The translations under genes were made by a program, and so were the position numbers. Of a DNA stretch of 64,000 nucleotides, positions 51,209 through 60,381 are shown piece after piece. Location: NCBI RefSeq assembly GCF_008923185.1, contig NZ_WBMT01000007.1, forward strand, positions 186,001 to 250,000, read 5' to 3'. A model generated the notes under the pieces. That model saw only the letters and a list, made by a program, of their open reading frames with translations, was not told the origin of the DNA and did no database searches. Position 1 is the stretch's first letter, and each line of letters starts with the position of its first letter. This stretch comes from Actinomadura rudentiformis (GTDB lineage: Bacteria > Actinomycetota > Actinomycetes > Streptosporangiales > Streptosporangiaceae).

Positions 51209-52681
51209 ATGGGTTCGGTTGCTCCGATGAGCCTTGGTTCTATGGATCATCATCCGGTCGGGGGCGGGCACGTTCGTCCTGACAGGCGCGCCGGGGCCCC
51301 TTTGTCGGATCTGGGTCGGCTGCTGGCGGAAGAGCCGGCCGACCCGGAGGTGGTGGAGGAGGCGCGGCGGCGCAAGGAGGCCGCGCTGCTCGACTTCGGG
51401 GTCGGGCAGAGCGTGGTCGCGTCCTGGCTGTACGCCAAGTGCCACCACCACATTCCGACCACCGCGATCCCCACCGCCGCGGTGATGGCCACCGGCGACG
51501 GCAGTTGCGCCCTGCTCTACAACCCGTACTTCTTCCTGGAGTTGGACCTCGAAGGGGTCAAGTTCGTCCTGTTTCATGAGGCGCGGCATCTGATGCACCG
51601 GCACCTGTACGTGGAGGAGGAACTGCGTACCGACCCGGCGTTCACGCTGGCCGCCGAGGTGGCCATCAACCACGTCGCCCTGCAACGGCTGCGACGGTCC
51701 AGCCTGCCCACGGTTCCGGCGGGCGGCTCGCGGGAGCCGGTCGGTGTCGACCCCAGGCTGGTGCACCAGGCGTACGAGGAAGATCTGCGGCAGCAGAAGC
51801 TCACGCCGCTGCCCTATGAGGAGTTCGTCTATACCGACCTGACGGTGTACGGCGAGTTGCGCCGGATGAAGACGCTCGACCAACCCATGACGGGCTACTG
51901 CGTTCACCTGCGCGATGGGCTCGCCGAGGACGTCCCGTTGGACGCCGAGACCGTGGACCAACTGGGTGACGAGGTGCTGCGCCAAGTGATCCAGGCCGCG
52001 CTGCGGCGCAATCCGGCCGCGCGGGACGAGGTGCTCGATCTGGCCGACCGCACAGCCGACGGCGGCGAACGGCTCGACCGGCTGTGGGGCACCTTGGGTC
52101 TGGACAAGCTTCGCGGCACCACGCCGAAGACCCGCCGCGTCGACTGGTGGCAGCGCTGGCTGGTCGACGTGCTCGCCTCCAAGCTGGACGAGAGCGAACG
52201 CCTGGTCTATCCGAAGAAGCACGGCGCGATCCTGCTGGCCCTGGGCCACGACCCGATGCTGACCCGGCGCGGACCGGAGCGGAAGAAGGTGGTGCTCATC
52301 GCGTTCGACACCTCGGGATCGATGCCCGACTCCGTGGTCGACTGGCTGACCACGCTGGTCGGGCAGACCGACGGGGTGGAGAGTCACTGGCTCAGCTTCG
52401 ACGGCGTCGTGATGCCGTTCGTCCCGGGAGAGCGCGTGGCGGGTGGCGGCGGCACCGACTTCCAGAACGTCGTCGACTACGCCGAGGGCCGGCTCACGGT
52501 GAACGGCAAGCGGTTCGAGGAGCACCCCGATGCGATCATCATGGTGACCGACGGCTACGCGCCCCATGTCACCCCGGCCGAGCCCGAGCGATGGATCTGG
52601 CTGATCACCGACAACGGCGATGACTGGCCCGACCGGCATCATCCCCCGATGGCCTGCCACCGCGTCACCTCCGGACGATGA
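51209..52681 (+). CDS. VWA-like protein with N-terminal metallopeptidase-like domain (DUF2201 type)
   Basis: About 490 residues; ATGs at 51209, 51227 and 51242 are all possible, none with a well-spaced ribosome site. The N-terminal half contains 'KFVLFHEARHLMHRHLY' (HExxH: HEARH) and 'LAAEVAINH', the pattern of DUF2201_N metallopeptidase-like domains. The C-terminal half has the VWA metal-ion site 'IAFDTSGSMPDSVVDWL' plus 'GGGGTDFQNVVDYA' and 'IIMVTDGYAP'. Coupled by ATGA to a MoxR-like AAA gene: VWA-MoxR pairs act as metal-dependent chaperone or insertion machines. Confidence 0.85.
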   Translation: MGSVAPMSLGSMDHHPVGGGHVRPDRRAGAPLSDLGRLLAEEPADPEVVEEARRRKEAALLDFGVGQSVVASWLYAKCHHHIPTTAIPTAAVMATGDGSCALLYNPYFFLELDLEGVKFVLFHEARHLMHRHLYVEEELRTDPAFTLAAEVAINHVALQRLRRSSLPTVPAGGSREPVGVDPRLVHQAYEEDLRQQKLTPLPYEEFVYTDLTVYGELRRMKTLDQPMTGYCVHLRDGLAEDVPLDAETVDQLGDEVLRQVIQAALRRNPAARDEVLDLADRTADGGERLDRLWGTLGLDKLRGTTPKTRRVDWWQRWLVDVLASKLDESERLVYPKKHGAILLALGHDPMLTRRGPERKKVVLIAFDTSGSMPDSVVDWLTTLVGQTDGVESHWLSFDGVVMPFVPGERVAGGGGTDFQNVVDYAEGRLTVNGKRFEEHPDAIIMVTDGYAPHVTPAEPERWIWLITDNGDDWPDRHHPPMACHRVTSGR

Positions 52682-54576
52682 CCCAGGAGAGTTCACCAGT
52701 GCCCGAGACCATGCCGATGGAGCGCGGGGCCCAGCGTGCGGGACGCCGGTGGAAGGCCACCGCCACCTATCCGGACCCGCCGGAGGAGGGCCCCACCGCG
52801 AAGCTCGAGAAGTTCATCGACGCGATGATCGCCACCGGTCAGACCGGGCAGATCTTCGGCGAGCACGGCATCGGCAAGACGTCCACGTTCGTGTCGTACA
52901 TCCCGAAGCGGTTTCCCGGCACGACCCTGGTGGTCGTCCCCGCCGCCAACCTCACCCCGGACGACCTGCTGGTCAACGCCCCGGTACGCGACGAGCGCAG
53001 CGGTGAGCTGGTCCTCCGCCAGCTCGTCATGCGGCAACTCGTCCCGGGCAGGCCGTTCGTCCTGCTCATCGACGACTCGTTGCAGGCCGGCAGCACGGTG
53101 CAGTCGCAGCTCATGCAGATCGCCTGCGACTGGACGCTGGGCGAGTACGACCTGCGCGAGCTGGGCTGCGTCGGAGTGTTCCTCACCGACAACGAGTCAC
53201 TCGCCGAGACCAGCGTGCGCCGGTCCGACCTGGCGATCCTGGACCGGATGGTCACGATGCGGCTGACGGCGAACGACACCGCCTGGCGGCCGGCCCTCGC
53301 TGAGCGCTACCCCGATTGGAATCTGCGTGAGGTGTTCCGGCAGTGGGCCTCACTCAACCCGCAGCTGCGTCACCTGCTCTCGCCGCGCACCCTGCAGCAC
53401 GTGCTCGACTGCGCCCGCGCCGGGTTCCCGTTGGCCTGGGGGCTGCCACTGCTGAACGGCAGCAGGCTGGCGCTGGTCGAGGAGAGGAAGGACGGCAAGC
53501 CGGGCCGCGACCGTACAGCCGAAGTGCTCGACGGCATCGCCGAGGCGGTCGGGGTGAGAAACCCGGCCACCGTCGCCGACCCGGTCCGCCGCATCCTCCG
53601 GGCCGCGATGACACACCGCTGGGCGATCCTGCTCCAGGGGCCGCCCGGATGCGGCAAAACGGAGATCACCAAGCAGATCGCCCGGGAGGAGACCGGCCGC
53701 GAACCCGTCTACTTCTCGCTGCCGGTGACCAACGTCGAGGACCTGTGCGTCCCCGTGCCGACCCCGGACGGGTCGCTGGAGGCCATGCTCGCCCGGTCGC
53801 TGCTCACCCCTGAGCCCAAGGTGCTGATCTGGGACGAGTACAACCGGCCCAAGGACAAGGCGACCTTCGCCAAGCTGATGGAGATCACCCAGGAGTGGAC
53901 GCTCGCCGGGCGCCCGATCCCCGGTCTGCAAGCGCAGGTGGCGTTGCAGAATCCGCCGTACCACCTCGGCCGCAAGATGCTGGTCTCCAGCAACAACGTG
54001 GCCCAGGCCAGCCGGTTCACGGTCAGCTACGAGGTGCACCCCGAGGACATCCCGGCCAACGAATGGCTGATCTCGACGTACGGTGAGACGGCCGAGACGG
54101 TCCTGGAGTGGTGGAAGAACGACATCGACGACGAGGGCCGGGACTGGATCACCAAGCGCACTCTGGAACGCCTGATCAAGCTGCACCACGCGGACATACC
54201 GTTGCAGTCGGGCCTGATCTACCTCGGCGACGGCGAGTTCGCCCCGGTGCCGCTGACCGGCCTGGAGGCCCGGCTGGCCGGCCGGGACTCCATCGGACTG
54301 GGCGAAATCGCCAGAAACTGCCGTAGCTGGGAGGTCCGGCTGTCGGCCGCAGCCGAGACGGCAACGGAGGGCACTGACGACACCGACCTGGTGCACCAGG
54401 TGTTCTCCAACGCCGAGGTCTCCCAGCTGGACAAGCATCTCGACGTGGTGGCCCGGCTCCTGCCGTACCTGCCGCCGAAGTTGAGGGCCACCTACCTGGT
54501 CGGGCAGACCCCGGAACGGCAACGCTTCTGGGTGGCCGCCCTCGCCCGGATGGCCGAACTTTCCGTACGCCGCTAA
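52678..54576 (+). CDS. AAA+ (MoxR-like) ATPase with two P-loops
   Basis: 632 residues, coupled to the VWA gene. First ATPase-like unit: Walker A 'GEHGIGKTS' near residue 60, Walker B 'FVLLIDDSL'. Second: Walker A 'GPPGCGKTE' near residue 322, Walker B 'VLIWDEYNRP', sensor-1-like 'MLVSSNN'. Most MoxR proteins have one module; two here suggests either a tandem engine or one regulatory copy. The C-terminal 140 residues are helical. Expected to use ATP to remodel a partner brought by the VWA protein. Its stop overlaps that of the convergent oxygenase gene. Confidence 0.88.
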   Translation: MTQESSPVPETMPMERGAQRAGRRWKATATYPDPPEEGPTAKLEKFIDAMIATGQTGQIFGEHGIGKTSTFVSYIPKRFPGTTLVVVPAANLTPDDLLVNAPVRDERSGELVLRQLVMRQLVPGRPFVLLIDDSLQAGSTVQSQLMQIACDWTLGEYDLRELGCVGVFLTDNESLAETSVRRSDLAILDRMVTMRLTANDTAWRPALAERYPDWNLREVFRQWASLNPQLRHLLSPRTLQHVLDCARAGFPLAWGLPLLNGSRLALVEERKDGKPGRDRTAEVLDGIAEAVGVRNPATVADPVRRILRAAMTHRWAILLQGPPGCGKTEITKQIAREETGREPVYFSLPVTNVEDLCVPVPTPDGSLEAMLARSLLTPEPKVLIWDEYNRPKDKATFAKLMEITQEWTLAGRPIPGLQAQVALQNPPYHLGRKMLVSSNNVAQASRFTVSYEVHPEDIPANEWLISTYGETAETVLEWWKNDIDDEGRDWITKRTLERLIKLHHADIPLQSGLIYLGDGEFAPVPLTGLEARLAGRDSIGLGEIARNCRSWEVRLSAAAETATEGTDDTDLVHQVFSNAEVSQLDKHLDVVARLLPYLPPKLRATYLVGQTPERQRFWVAALARMAELSVRR

Positions 54577-56564
54577 GAGCCGACAACCTCGTCTTCGCGC
54601 TCGCCCTCTGCCGCCTCCTCTTCGCGCTCGTCCTCCTCCCCGTCCTCTTCATCGGCGCAGTCGCACTCGCAGTCGCAGTCGGACTCGGCGTCGCAGACGC
54701 AGTCGTCCTCCTCGCAGTCACAATCGCAGTCGCAGTAGCAACCGCAGATGCGGTCCTCCCAGTCCTCGTCGATGTCGGCGAACTCGAACTGCCGGATCTT
54801 TGGGACGGACACCGTGGACTGCTCGTGATTCACCATCCAGGTGTTCCGGAAGAAGTCGAACTTCAGGTGATAGCAGTCGGCGGTCTCGGCGAACAGGATC
54901 GGCGGGACGAGGAAGTGCGCCACGTCGACGGTGGCCGCGGTGGTGATGAGGCTCTCGGCTGAGGGGAGGGGAGGACCGCCCTGGCAGGCGGCGAAGTTCA
55001 CCGGCGTCAGCGAATCCTTGCTGAGAACGTGGATACGGTTGCCCTCGACGACGAACATGTCCGGGTCAAGAAGGACATCTTCGCCAAGCATCAGAATCGG
55101 CGCCGGCATGATGCCCGCTTTCGCGGAGTCCTGGGCGCGCGTGTAGTGCTCGATGACGTCGGCGTTGCGCGTGGTGTCGAAATTGGGGTTGATCACGGAC
55201 CCACTGCAGATTGCGCAAGCACAGTCGGGCAGCTCGTCGGTGTCGGCCTCCTCTGGCTCGGGAAACAGCATGGATTTGTCGAACGGCACGACGGCCGATC
55301 CGCCGCGCTTGTCCCGGAGGAAATCGGGGATCCAGCCAGTGCCTTCGGCCTCGATCACCTCCGACTCGCACAGTGAGCGGAACGCGGTGTCGCCGAGCTT
55401 GCAGTTGAAGTAGTCGAGAAGTGTGATCGCTGCGCACTCGGCGAGCGAGAGGTCGTTGTCCTTGGCGAACCAGAAGTCGTAGCCGTTCGCAACGAAATGC
55501 ACACCGCGAAACTGCTTGTGGACGAACGGCTCGCGGGCGGAGCCAGGGGTGAGGCCGCTCCAATGCGCGGCGTTGACCCGGTTGTAGTAGTCGTCGGCGT
55601 GGCGGGTGAGCTCGGGAGCGAAAACGCTCTCGCCCGTCCAGTAGCAGGCCTTGCTGAACATCGCGCCGATCCCGGGATCGTGCGCGACGTCGGTGTCGGT
55701 GAAGACCAGCTCGCTGCGCAGGAAGACCTTGCGGCCATCGTTGTAGGGCGCGCCCTCGTGCTCGTACCGCTGATCGAAGATCACACAGGTGAACGGCTCG
55801 ATCTCCTCAAGCGCACCGCCGTCGGTGAGGTCGAGCACGGGCGCGGCCGAGCCTCCAGTCAGGTAAAGCAGAAGCGTGTAGCGGGAGACATGATGGCGCG
55901 AAGAGTCGTAGTAGGGCGTGTCGCGGTGGCGGTGGAAGTTGGCGTCACCGGGCTCGAAACGGTTGCAGCGGAACACTGGGTTCACGTGCGAAAAGCCGTC
56001 GAGCACCGGCTGCGACATCGTCTTGGTCACCGCGCTGGTGAGCGCCTCGGCCAGCATCGCCGAATGGAAGATGAAGCGGTCGCCGCCCCGGGAGGCGGCG
56101 TTGAGCGGCGGAACGTAGAGATCCAGCGAGTCGAGCTCCTCCAAGCGGGCTCGGGCGGCCGCCGGGAGCCGAAGCGAGAACGTGTACGCGTCCTTGGCGA
56201 ACTCCTCGCAGTCGGTGAGCTCAAGCTCCAGCGGAACGTCCGAGAAGAGCTGATCGAGCGGGAGGATGTTCTCGAACGTACGGAACGACAGCTCACGCGG
56301 ATCGGCGAAGACGGCGGCGAGGTACGGCGCGGTCTCGATCGGCCTGGCGAACAGGTCGCGCACGTCTTCATCGATGCGTCCGGCATCGACGAAGCGCACC
56401 ACCTTGAACCGCGCCGTCGGGTGCCAGGAAACCGCGAGCCCGTCGACCTCCGTGGTGGGTTCGCCGTCGGTCGCGTCGACCTCCGCGCGATACCGGTCGA
56501 CCTCCTCGGCGGGGGCGTGGCCGGTCGACAAGGCGAAGAAACGATCGCGGAGTTCGGTGCTCAT
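54573..56564 (-). CDS. 2OG-Fe(II) oxygenase-like protein with Cys-Asp-rich C-terminal tail
   Basis: 663 residues. A prolyl-4-hydroxylase-like core shows 'NFHRHRDTPYYD' (His213, Asp215), distal His269 in 'YEHE' and Lys279 ten residues later, the spacing expected for iron and 2-oxoglutarate binding. Residues 300-600 are of unknown fold and include 'CACAIC' (448-453). The last 57 residues contain twelve Cys in CxC pairs at 607-617, 622, 624 and 630-636 alternating with Asp/Glu, then a purely acidic end. Such a tail could bind metal or act as the modified substrate. Encoded after and overlapping an LRR gene. Core assignment is good; function is unknown. Confidence 0.8.
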   Translation of the reverse strand: MSTELRDRFFALSTGHAPAEEVDRYRAEVDATDGEPTTEVDGLAVSWHPTARFKVVRFVDAGRIDEDVRDLFARPIETAPYLAAVFADPRELSFRTFENILPLDQLFSDVPLELELTDCEEFAKDAYTFSLRLPAAARARLEELDSLDLYVPPLNAASRGGDRFIFHSAMLAEALTSAVTKTMSQPVLDGFSHVNPVFRCNRFEPGDANFHRHRDTPYYDSSRHHVSRYTLLLYLTGGSAAPVLDLTDGGALEEIEPFTCVIFDQRYEHEGAPYNDGRKVFLRSELVFTDTDVAHDPGIGAMFSKACYWTGESVFAPELTRHADDYYNRVNAAHWSGLTPGSAREPFVHKQFRGVHFVANGYDFWFAKDNDLSLAECAAITLLDYFNCKLGDTAFRSLCESEVIEAEGTGWIPDFLRDKRGGSAVVPFDKSMLFPEPEEADTDELPDCACAICSGSVINPNFDTTRNADVIEHYTRAQDSAKAGIMPAPILMLGEDVLLDPDMFVVEGNRIHVLSKDSLTPVNFAACQGGPPLPSAESLITTAATVDVAHFLVPPILFAETADCYHLKFDFFRNTWMVNHEQSTVSVPKIRQFEFADIDEDWEDRICGCYCDCDCDCEEDDCVCDAESDCDCECDCADEEDGEEDEREEEAAEGEREDEVVGS

Positions 56565-57532
56565 ACACTTCTCCAGTAACTGCGCAGCGCGGGTGGGAGC
56601 TGGGGGGCACGCGCGAGCGTCCTCGCGCCGTCGTCTCCGACGTCCTCGCGGTACAGCAGCAGCCGCTTGAGCGACCCGATGAACGGTGCCGCCAGGAGAG
56701 CCTGCACCCCCTCCGCGCCGATCGCGTTGTAACGAAGGTCGAGCTCGGCCAGTCCCTCGAAACGGTGCAGCGAGGACACACCCGCCGCGGTGATCGCGTT
56801 GCTCTGCAGGCGCAGGCGGCGAATGCCGCCGAAGAACGGGGCTTCTGCGAGAGCCGCCAGCCCCGAATTGCCAATGTGGCTGTACCTCAGATCAAGCGCC
56901 TCAATTCGCTGCTGCGCGTCGCCGCTCGACCCGCCCGGAGCGCCCGACCCGGCCAGAGTCGCCAGGCTCTCGGCATCGCTGCGGAGGTACATCGACACGG
57001 CGAGGGCCTTGGCGCCGAGCGCGCCGATGCGCAGGTACGAGAGGTCGAGCTCGGTGAGCCGGGCGAGGTTGAGCGTCGCGAGGGCGCCGGCCTCGACGTT
57101 CGAGGCCGGGAGCGGTTCGCCATCGTCATCGAAGAAGCTCTCGTCCCAGTAGTCCTCCTGGGCGGGCGCCGTGACGCGCAGCGCAGTCACGAAAGGGCCC
57201 CGCAGGGCTTGTTCGATCAAGACGGGGGCACCCTCGGACCACTCGATTGCGACCTTCGTGGCGAACCCGTACCGCCGTTCCACCACGGTCGCCCCCGTCG
57301 GCAGCGCCGCGTCCCAGCCTTCCTGATGCTCCTTCACGAGTGCGGCGAACTCCCGTTCCAGAGCCTCGCGCTCCACCGCGCCAACACGCGCGCGGCGCTG
57401 TTCGAGGCGGATCAGCGCACCCCGCGCGTCTCCCCGCTCGCTGAGCCAGTCGCCATATGCACGCCACGAGGCCAGGTCACCGGGACGATCCCGCAGCCTC
57501 TGTTCAAGAGCCGCAATTTCCATCCAAGGCAT
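56561..57532 (-). CDS. TIGR02996 / leucine-rich-repeat protein
   Basis: 323 residues from ATG 57532; 57523 is also possible. Residues about 5-45 match the TIGR02996 'repeat-companion' motif ('LRDRPGDLASWRAYGDWLSE', 'RGDARGALIRLEQRR'), frequent in Myxococcales and Planctomycetes but rare in actinomycetes. From about residue 155 there are five ribonuclease-inhibitor-like LRRs ('LDLSYLRIGALGAKALA', 'LDLRYSHIGNSGLAALA', 'LRLQSNAITAAGVSSL', 'LDLRYNAIGAEGVQALL'). LRRs bind proteins, so the coupled oxygenase or its substrate is the obvious candidate partner. Transfer from another phylum is plausible. Confidence 0.85.
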   Translation of the reverse strand: MPWMEIAALEQRLRDRPGDLASWRAYGDWLSERGDARGALIRLEQRRARVGAVEREALEREFAALVKEHQEGWDAALPTGATVVERRYGFATKVAIEWSEGAPVLIEQALRGPFVTALRVTAPAQEDYWDESFFDDDGEPLPASNVEAGALATLNLARLTELDLSYLRIGALGAKALAVSMYLRSDAESLATLAGSGAPGGSSGDAQQRIEALDLRYSHIGNSGLAALAEAPFFGGIRRLRLQSNAITAAGVSSLHRFEGLAELDLRYNAIGAEGVQALLAAPFIGSLKRLLLYREDVGDDGARTLARAPQLPPALRSYWRSV

Positions 57533-57685
57533 CTTATGATCAAGGACCGACAGCAGCCGGGCCATCGCCCGAACCGCAGCCGGCGCCGCGATCCCGGCCT
57601 CTGGCACTCGGCCAGCGAGCGCGACGCCTCGGCCGCCACGGTTGCCCAGACCTACTGGTGGACGTTCAGGCCGGCGGTGGACGTT

Positions 57686-58666
57686 TCACGAGGAATCTCG
57701 GACGATCAGCTCGGCGGGCAGGACGGTCGGCTCGGCGAAGCGGTCTGGGCCCAGGAGGCGTTGAACGATCGCCTCGGCGACCGCGGCCACCGGTGTGCGC
57801 ACCGAGGTCAAAGCCGGGTCGGTGTAGCGGGCCTCCTCGATGTCGTCGAAGCCGACGACCGCGACGTCGTCGGGTACGCGGCGTCCCATGCGGCGCAGGG
57901 TGTGCAGGGCGCCGATCGCCATCAGGTCGGTCGCGGCGAACACCGCGTCCAGATCCGGGCCGTCCAGCAGCAACTGGCGCATCGCGGCGGCACCCGACTC
58001 CCGGGTGAAGTCGCCCATGGCGACCAATGAACGGCGATCGGCGGCCGACAGCACGTCGCGGTAACCGGCCAGGCGATCCCGGCCGGCGGGCATGTCGGGT
58101 GGTCCTGCGATGGCGGCGATGCGCCAACGGCCCCGTTCGAGCAGATGACGTGCGGCGGCGCGAGCACCGCCGACGTTGTCACAGTCGCAGTACGGGAGGC
58201 TGACTGTGGCGACCGGACGCCCGTACGAGACCACGGGCACATGCGAGCGGGCCAGCGCGGCGGGCAGCGGGTCCGCGCCGTGCGTCGACAACAGGATCAC
58301 TCCATCGACATGGCCACCCGCGACGTAGCGCTCGATCCGGGCATAGGCGGCTGATGACGACGCCAGCATGAGGACGACCTGCTTGCCGACGCGTTCCAGC
58401 TCCCGGCCCACCGCCCGTACGAGCACCGAGAAGAGCGGATCTTCGGCGGCGGGCGGCTCGGAGACCACGAGTCCGATCGAGTCGGTACGCCGGGTCACCA
58501 GGCTGCGCGCCGCCGAGTTGGGCACGTACCCGAGCTCGTCCACGGCGCGCAGCACCGCGTCGCGGATCTGGGCGTGCACCGTCTCCGAGCCGTTGACCAC
58601 TCGTGACGCGGTCGCCCTGGAGACTCCGGCGCGCGCGGCCACCGCCTCCAGCGTGGGTCGTCTCAT
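57686..58666 (-). CDS. LacI-family transcriptional regulator
   Basis: 326 residues from ATG 58666. The N-terminal HTH 'TLEAVAARAGVSRATASRVV' and hinge 'YVPNSAARSLVTRRTDSIGL' are canonical; the periplasmic-binding-like effector domain ends 'VRDSS'. It is divergent from a GH16 beta-glucanase gene with two copies of a GAGAGCGCTCTC palindrome between, one close to each gene. A sugar or beta-glucan oligosaccharide is the likely inducer. Confidence 0.95.
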   Translation of the reverse strand: MRRPTLEAVAARAGVSRATASRVVNGSETVHAQIRDAVLRAVDELGYVPNSAARSLVTRRTDSIGLVVSEPPAAEDPLFSVLVRAVGRELERVGKQVVLMLASSSAAYARIERYVAGGHVDGVILLSTHGADPLPAALARSHVPVVSYGRPVATVSLPYCDCDNVGGARAAARHLLERGRWRIAAIAGPPDMPAGRDRLAGYRDVLSAADRRSLVAMGDFTRESGAAAMRQLLLDGPDLDAVFAATDLMAIGALHTLRRMGRRVPDDVAVVGFDDIEEARYTDPALTSVRTPVAAVAEAIVQRLLGPDRFAEPTVLPAELIVRDSS

Positions 58667-58682
58667 GACGGGCGCTTCCTTT

Positions 58683-58698
58683 GAGAGAGCGCTCTCTC
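58683..58698. promoter_or_regulatory. LacI operator candidate 1
   Basis: Perfect 16-bp palindrome GAGAGAGCGCTCTCTC, 16 bases upstream of the lacI-type start; CebR-like in shape. Confidence 0.85.
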
Positions 58699-58837
58699 CG
58701 AGACGGCCATTGTCCAGGTCGACAGCAAGAGAACGATTCTCCTGTCCGGATGTGGCCGACGCTCGATTCATCGACCGTCACTGGGCCTCGGGTTTTCGCG
58801 CTGGCCACGGTTCGCTCCGCGTCGACTGGTCTAGACA

Positions 58838-58851
58838 AGAGAGCGCTCTCT
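58838..58851. promoter_or_regulatory. LacI operator candidate 2
   Basis: Perfect 14-bp palindrome AGAGAGCGCTCTCT, about 90 bases upstream of the glucanase start and 155 bp from operator 1 (centre to centre about 154), suggesting loop or joint control. Confidence 0.85.
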
Positions 58852-58940
58852 CACCACCTTGACACAGGGTCATCGGCGCATGACATTGACGCGCAGGCGC
58901 CTCTCGCACCACCCCTGCTCCCCTGCGGAAGGGCCCCGTC

Positions 58941-60308
58941 ATGCCCCGTCCACCCCGTTCATGGCGGAGAGCCGCACTCGCGGTACTCGTCTCCCTCTCA
59001 ATCCCGGCCGGCGGCCTGGCCGCCGCCCATGCCTCCGTTCCCCCGCCGCCTGCGGGCTGGAGCCTGGTGTGGAGCGACGACTTCGACGGCCCCGCCGGAT
59101 CCCTGCCCTCCTCGTCCAACTGGCAGTTCGACACCGGTCACGGTTATCCCGGCGGCCCCGGCAACTGGGGCACCGGAGAAATCCAGCGCTACACCGCCGA
59201 CCCGGCCAACCTGAGCCTCGACGGCGGCGGCAACCTGAGGATCACCCCGATCAGATCCGGATCCGGGGAATGGACCTCGGCGCGGATCGAGACCCGGCGC
59301 GCCGACTTCAAGCCGGCCGACGGACGGATCCTGCGGATCGAGGGCCGGATCCAGATGCCGAACGTCACGGGCGCGCAGGCACTCGGCTATTGGCCCGCGT
59401 TCTGGGCGCTCGGCTCCCCCTACCGCGGCAACTACTGGAACTGGCCGTCGATCGGCGAGTTCGACATCATGGAGAACGTCAACGGCATCAACTCCGTCTG
59501 GGGCGTGCTGCACTGCGGTGTCAACCCGGGCGGGCCGTGCAACGAGACTTCTGGCCTGGGCGCCAGCCGCGCCTGCCCAGGCTCCTCCTGCCAGTCGGCG
59601 ATGCACACGTACCGCTTCGAATGGGACCGCAGTGTCAGTCCCAACCAGCTCCGGTGGTACGTCGACGGCCAGCAGTTCCATAGCGTCAGCCAGTCGCAGT
59701 TCGACGCCACCACGTGGAACAACATGACCGGCCACGCCGGCTACTTCCTGCTCCTCAACGTGGCCATGGGCGGCGCGTTCCCCGACGGCGTCGCGGGCCA
59801 TGCGACCCCGACGGCCGCCACCGTCTCGGGTCGTCCGATGCTCGTCGACTACGTCGCGGTGTGGCAGAGCGGCAGCACCACGAATCCACCGGGCGATCGC
59901 GACGCGTACAGCACAATCCAGGCGGAGTCGTTCGACGGCCAGAGTGGACTCAACGTCGAGACCACCTCTGACAGCGGCGGCGGCCAGAACATCGGCTGGG
60001 CCGCCAACGGCGACTGGGCGCTCTACCGGGGCGTGGACTTCGGCTCGTCCGCCGCCCGGCAGTTCGTGGCGAGGGTCGCCAGCGGCGCGGGCGGCGGCGT
60101 CAGCGGGCTGGTCGAGGTACGCCTCGACTCGCGGTCGAACGCACCGGTCGGGAGCTTCGCGGTCGGCGACACTGGCGGCTGGCAAAACTGGCGCACCATA
60201 CCGGCCAACATCTCCGGCGTGACCGGCGTACACGACGTCTACCTGACGTTCAGCAGCGGCCAGCCCGCCGACTTCGTGAACGTCAACTGGTTCAACTTCG
60301 GCCGCTGA
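58941..60308 (+). CDS. Secreted GH16 endo-beta-1,3-glucanase with CBM6
   Basis: 455 residues, GGAAGGG before ATG. Signal peptide ('AALAVLVSLSIPAGGLAAAH'). The GH16 domain (about 38-290) has catalytic motif EFDIME (Glu173, Asp175, Glu178), with 'GYWPAFWALG' and 'YVDGQQFHSV'. From about 320, 'YSTIQAESFDGQSGLNVETT' and 'VNVNWFNFGR' define a CBM6 module. Expected to cleave laminarin or fungal cell-wall glucan outside the cell. Regulated by the divergent LacI protein via two palindromes. Confidence 0.95.
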   Translation: MPRPPRSWRRAALAVLVSLSIPAGGLAAAHASVPPPPAGWSLVWSDDFDGPAGSLPSSSNWQFDTGHGYPGGPGNWGTGEIQRYTADPANLSLDGGGNLRITPIRSGSGEWTSARIETRRADFKPADGRILRIEGRIQMPNVTGAQALGYWPAFWALGSPYRGNYWNWPSIGEFDIMENVNGINSVWGVLHCGVNPGGPCNETSGLGASRACPGSSCQSAMHTYRFEWDRSVSPNQLRWYVDGQQFHSVSQSQFDATTWNNMTGHAGYFLLLNVAMGGAFPDGVAGHATPTAATVSGRPMLVDYVAVWQSGSTTNPPGDRDAYSTIQAESFDGQSGLNVETTSDSGGGQNIGWAANGDWALYRGVDFGSSAARQFVARVASGAGGGVSGLVEVRLDSRSNAPVGSFAVGDTGGWQNWRTIPANISGVTGVHDVYLTFSSGQPADFVNVNWFNFGR

Positions 60309-60345
60309 CGTCGCTGAACGGCCTGCACAGAAGCGTCACCAGGGT

Positions 60346-60377
60346 GGGCCTGCCCTGAGCAGGATCGGGGCAGGCCC
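60346..60377. terminator. Bidirectional terminator hairpin
   Basis: GGGCCTGCCC (60346-60355) and GGGCAGGCCC (60368-60377), 12-base loop, between the convergent glucanase and HEAT genes. Confidence 0.8.
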
Positions 60378-60381
60378 GGCC

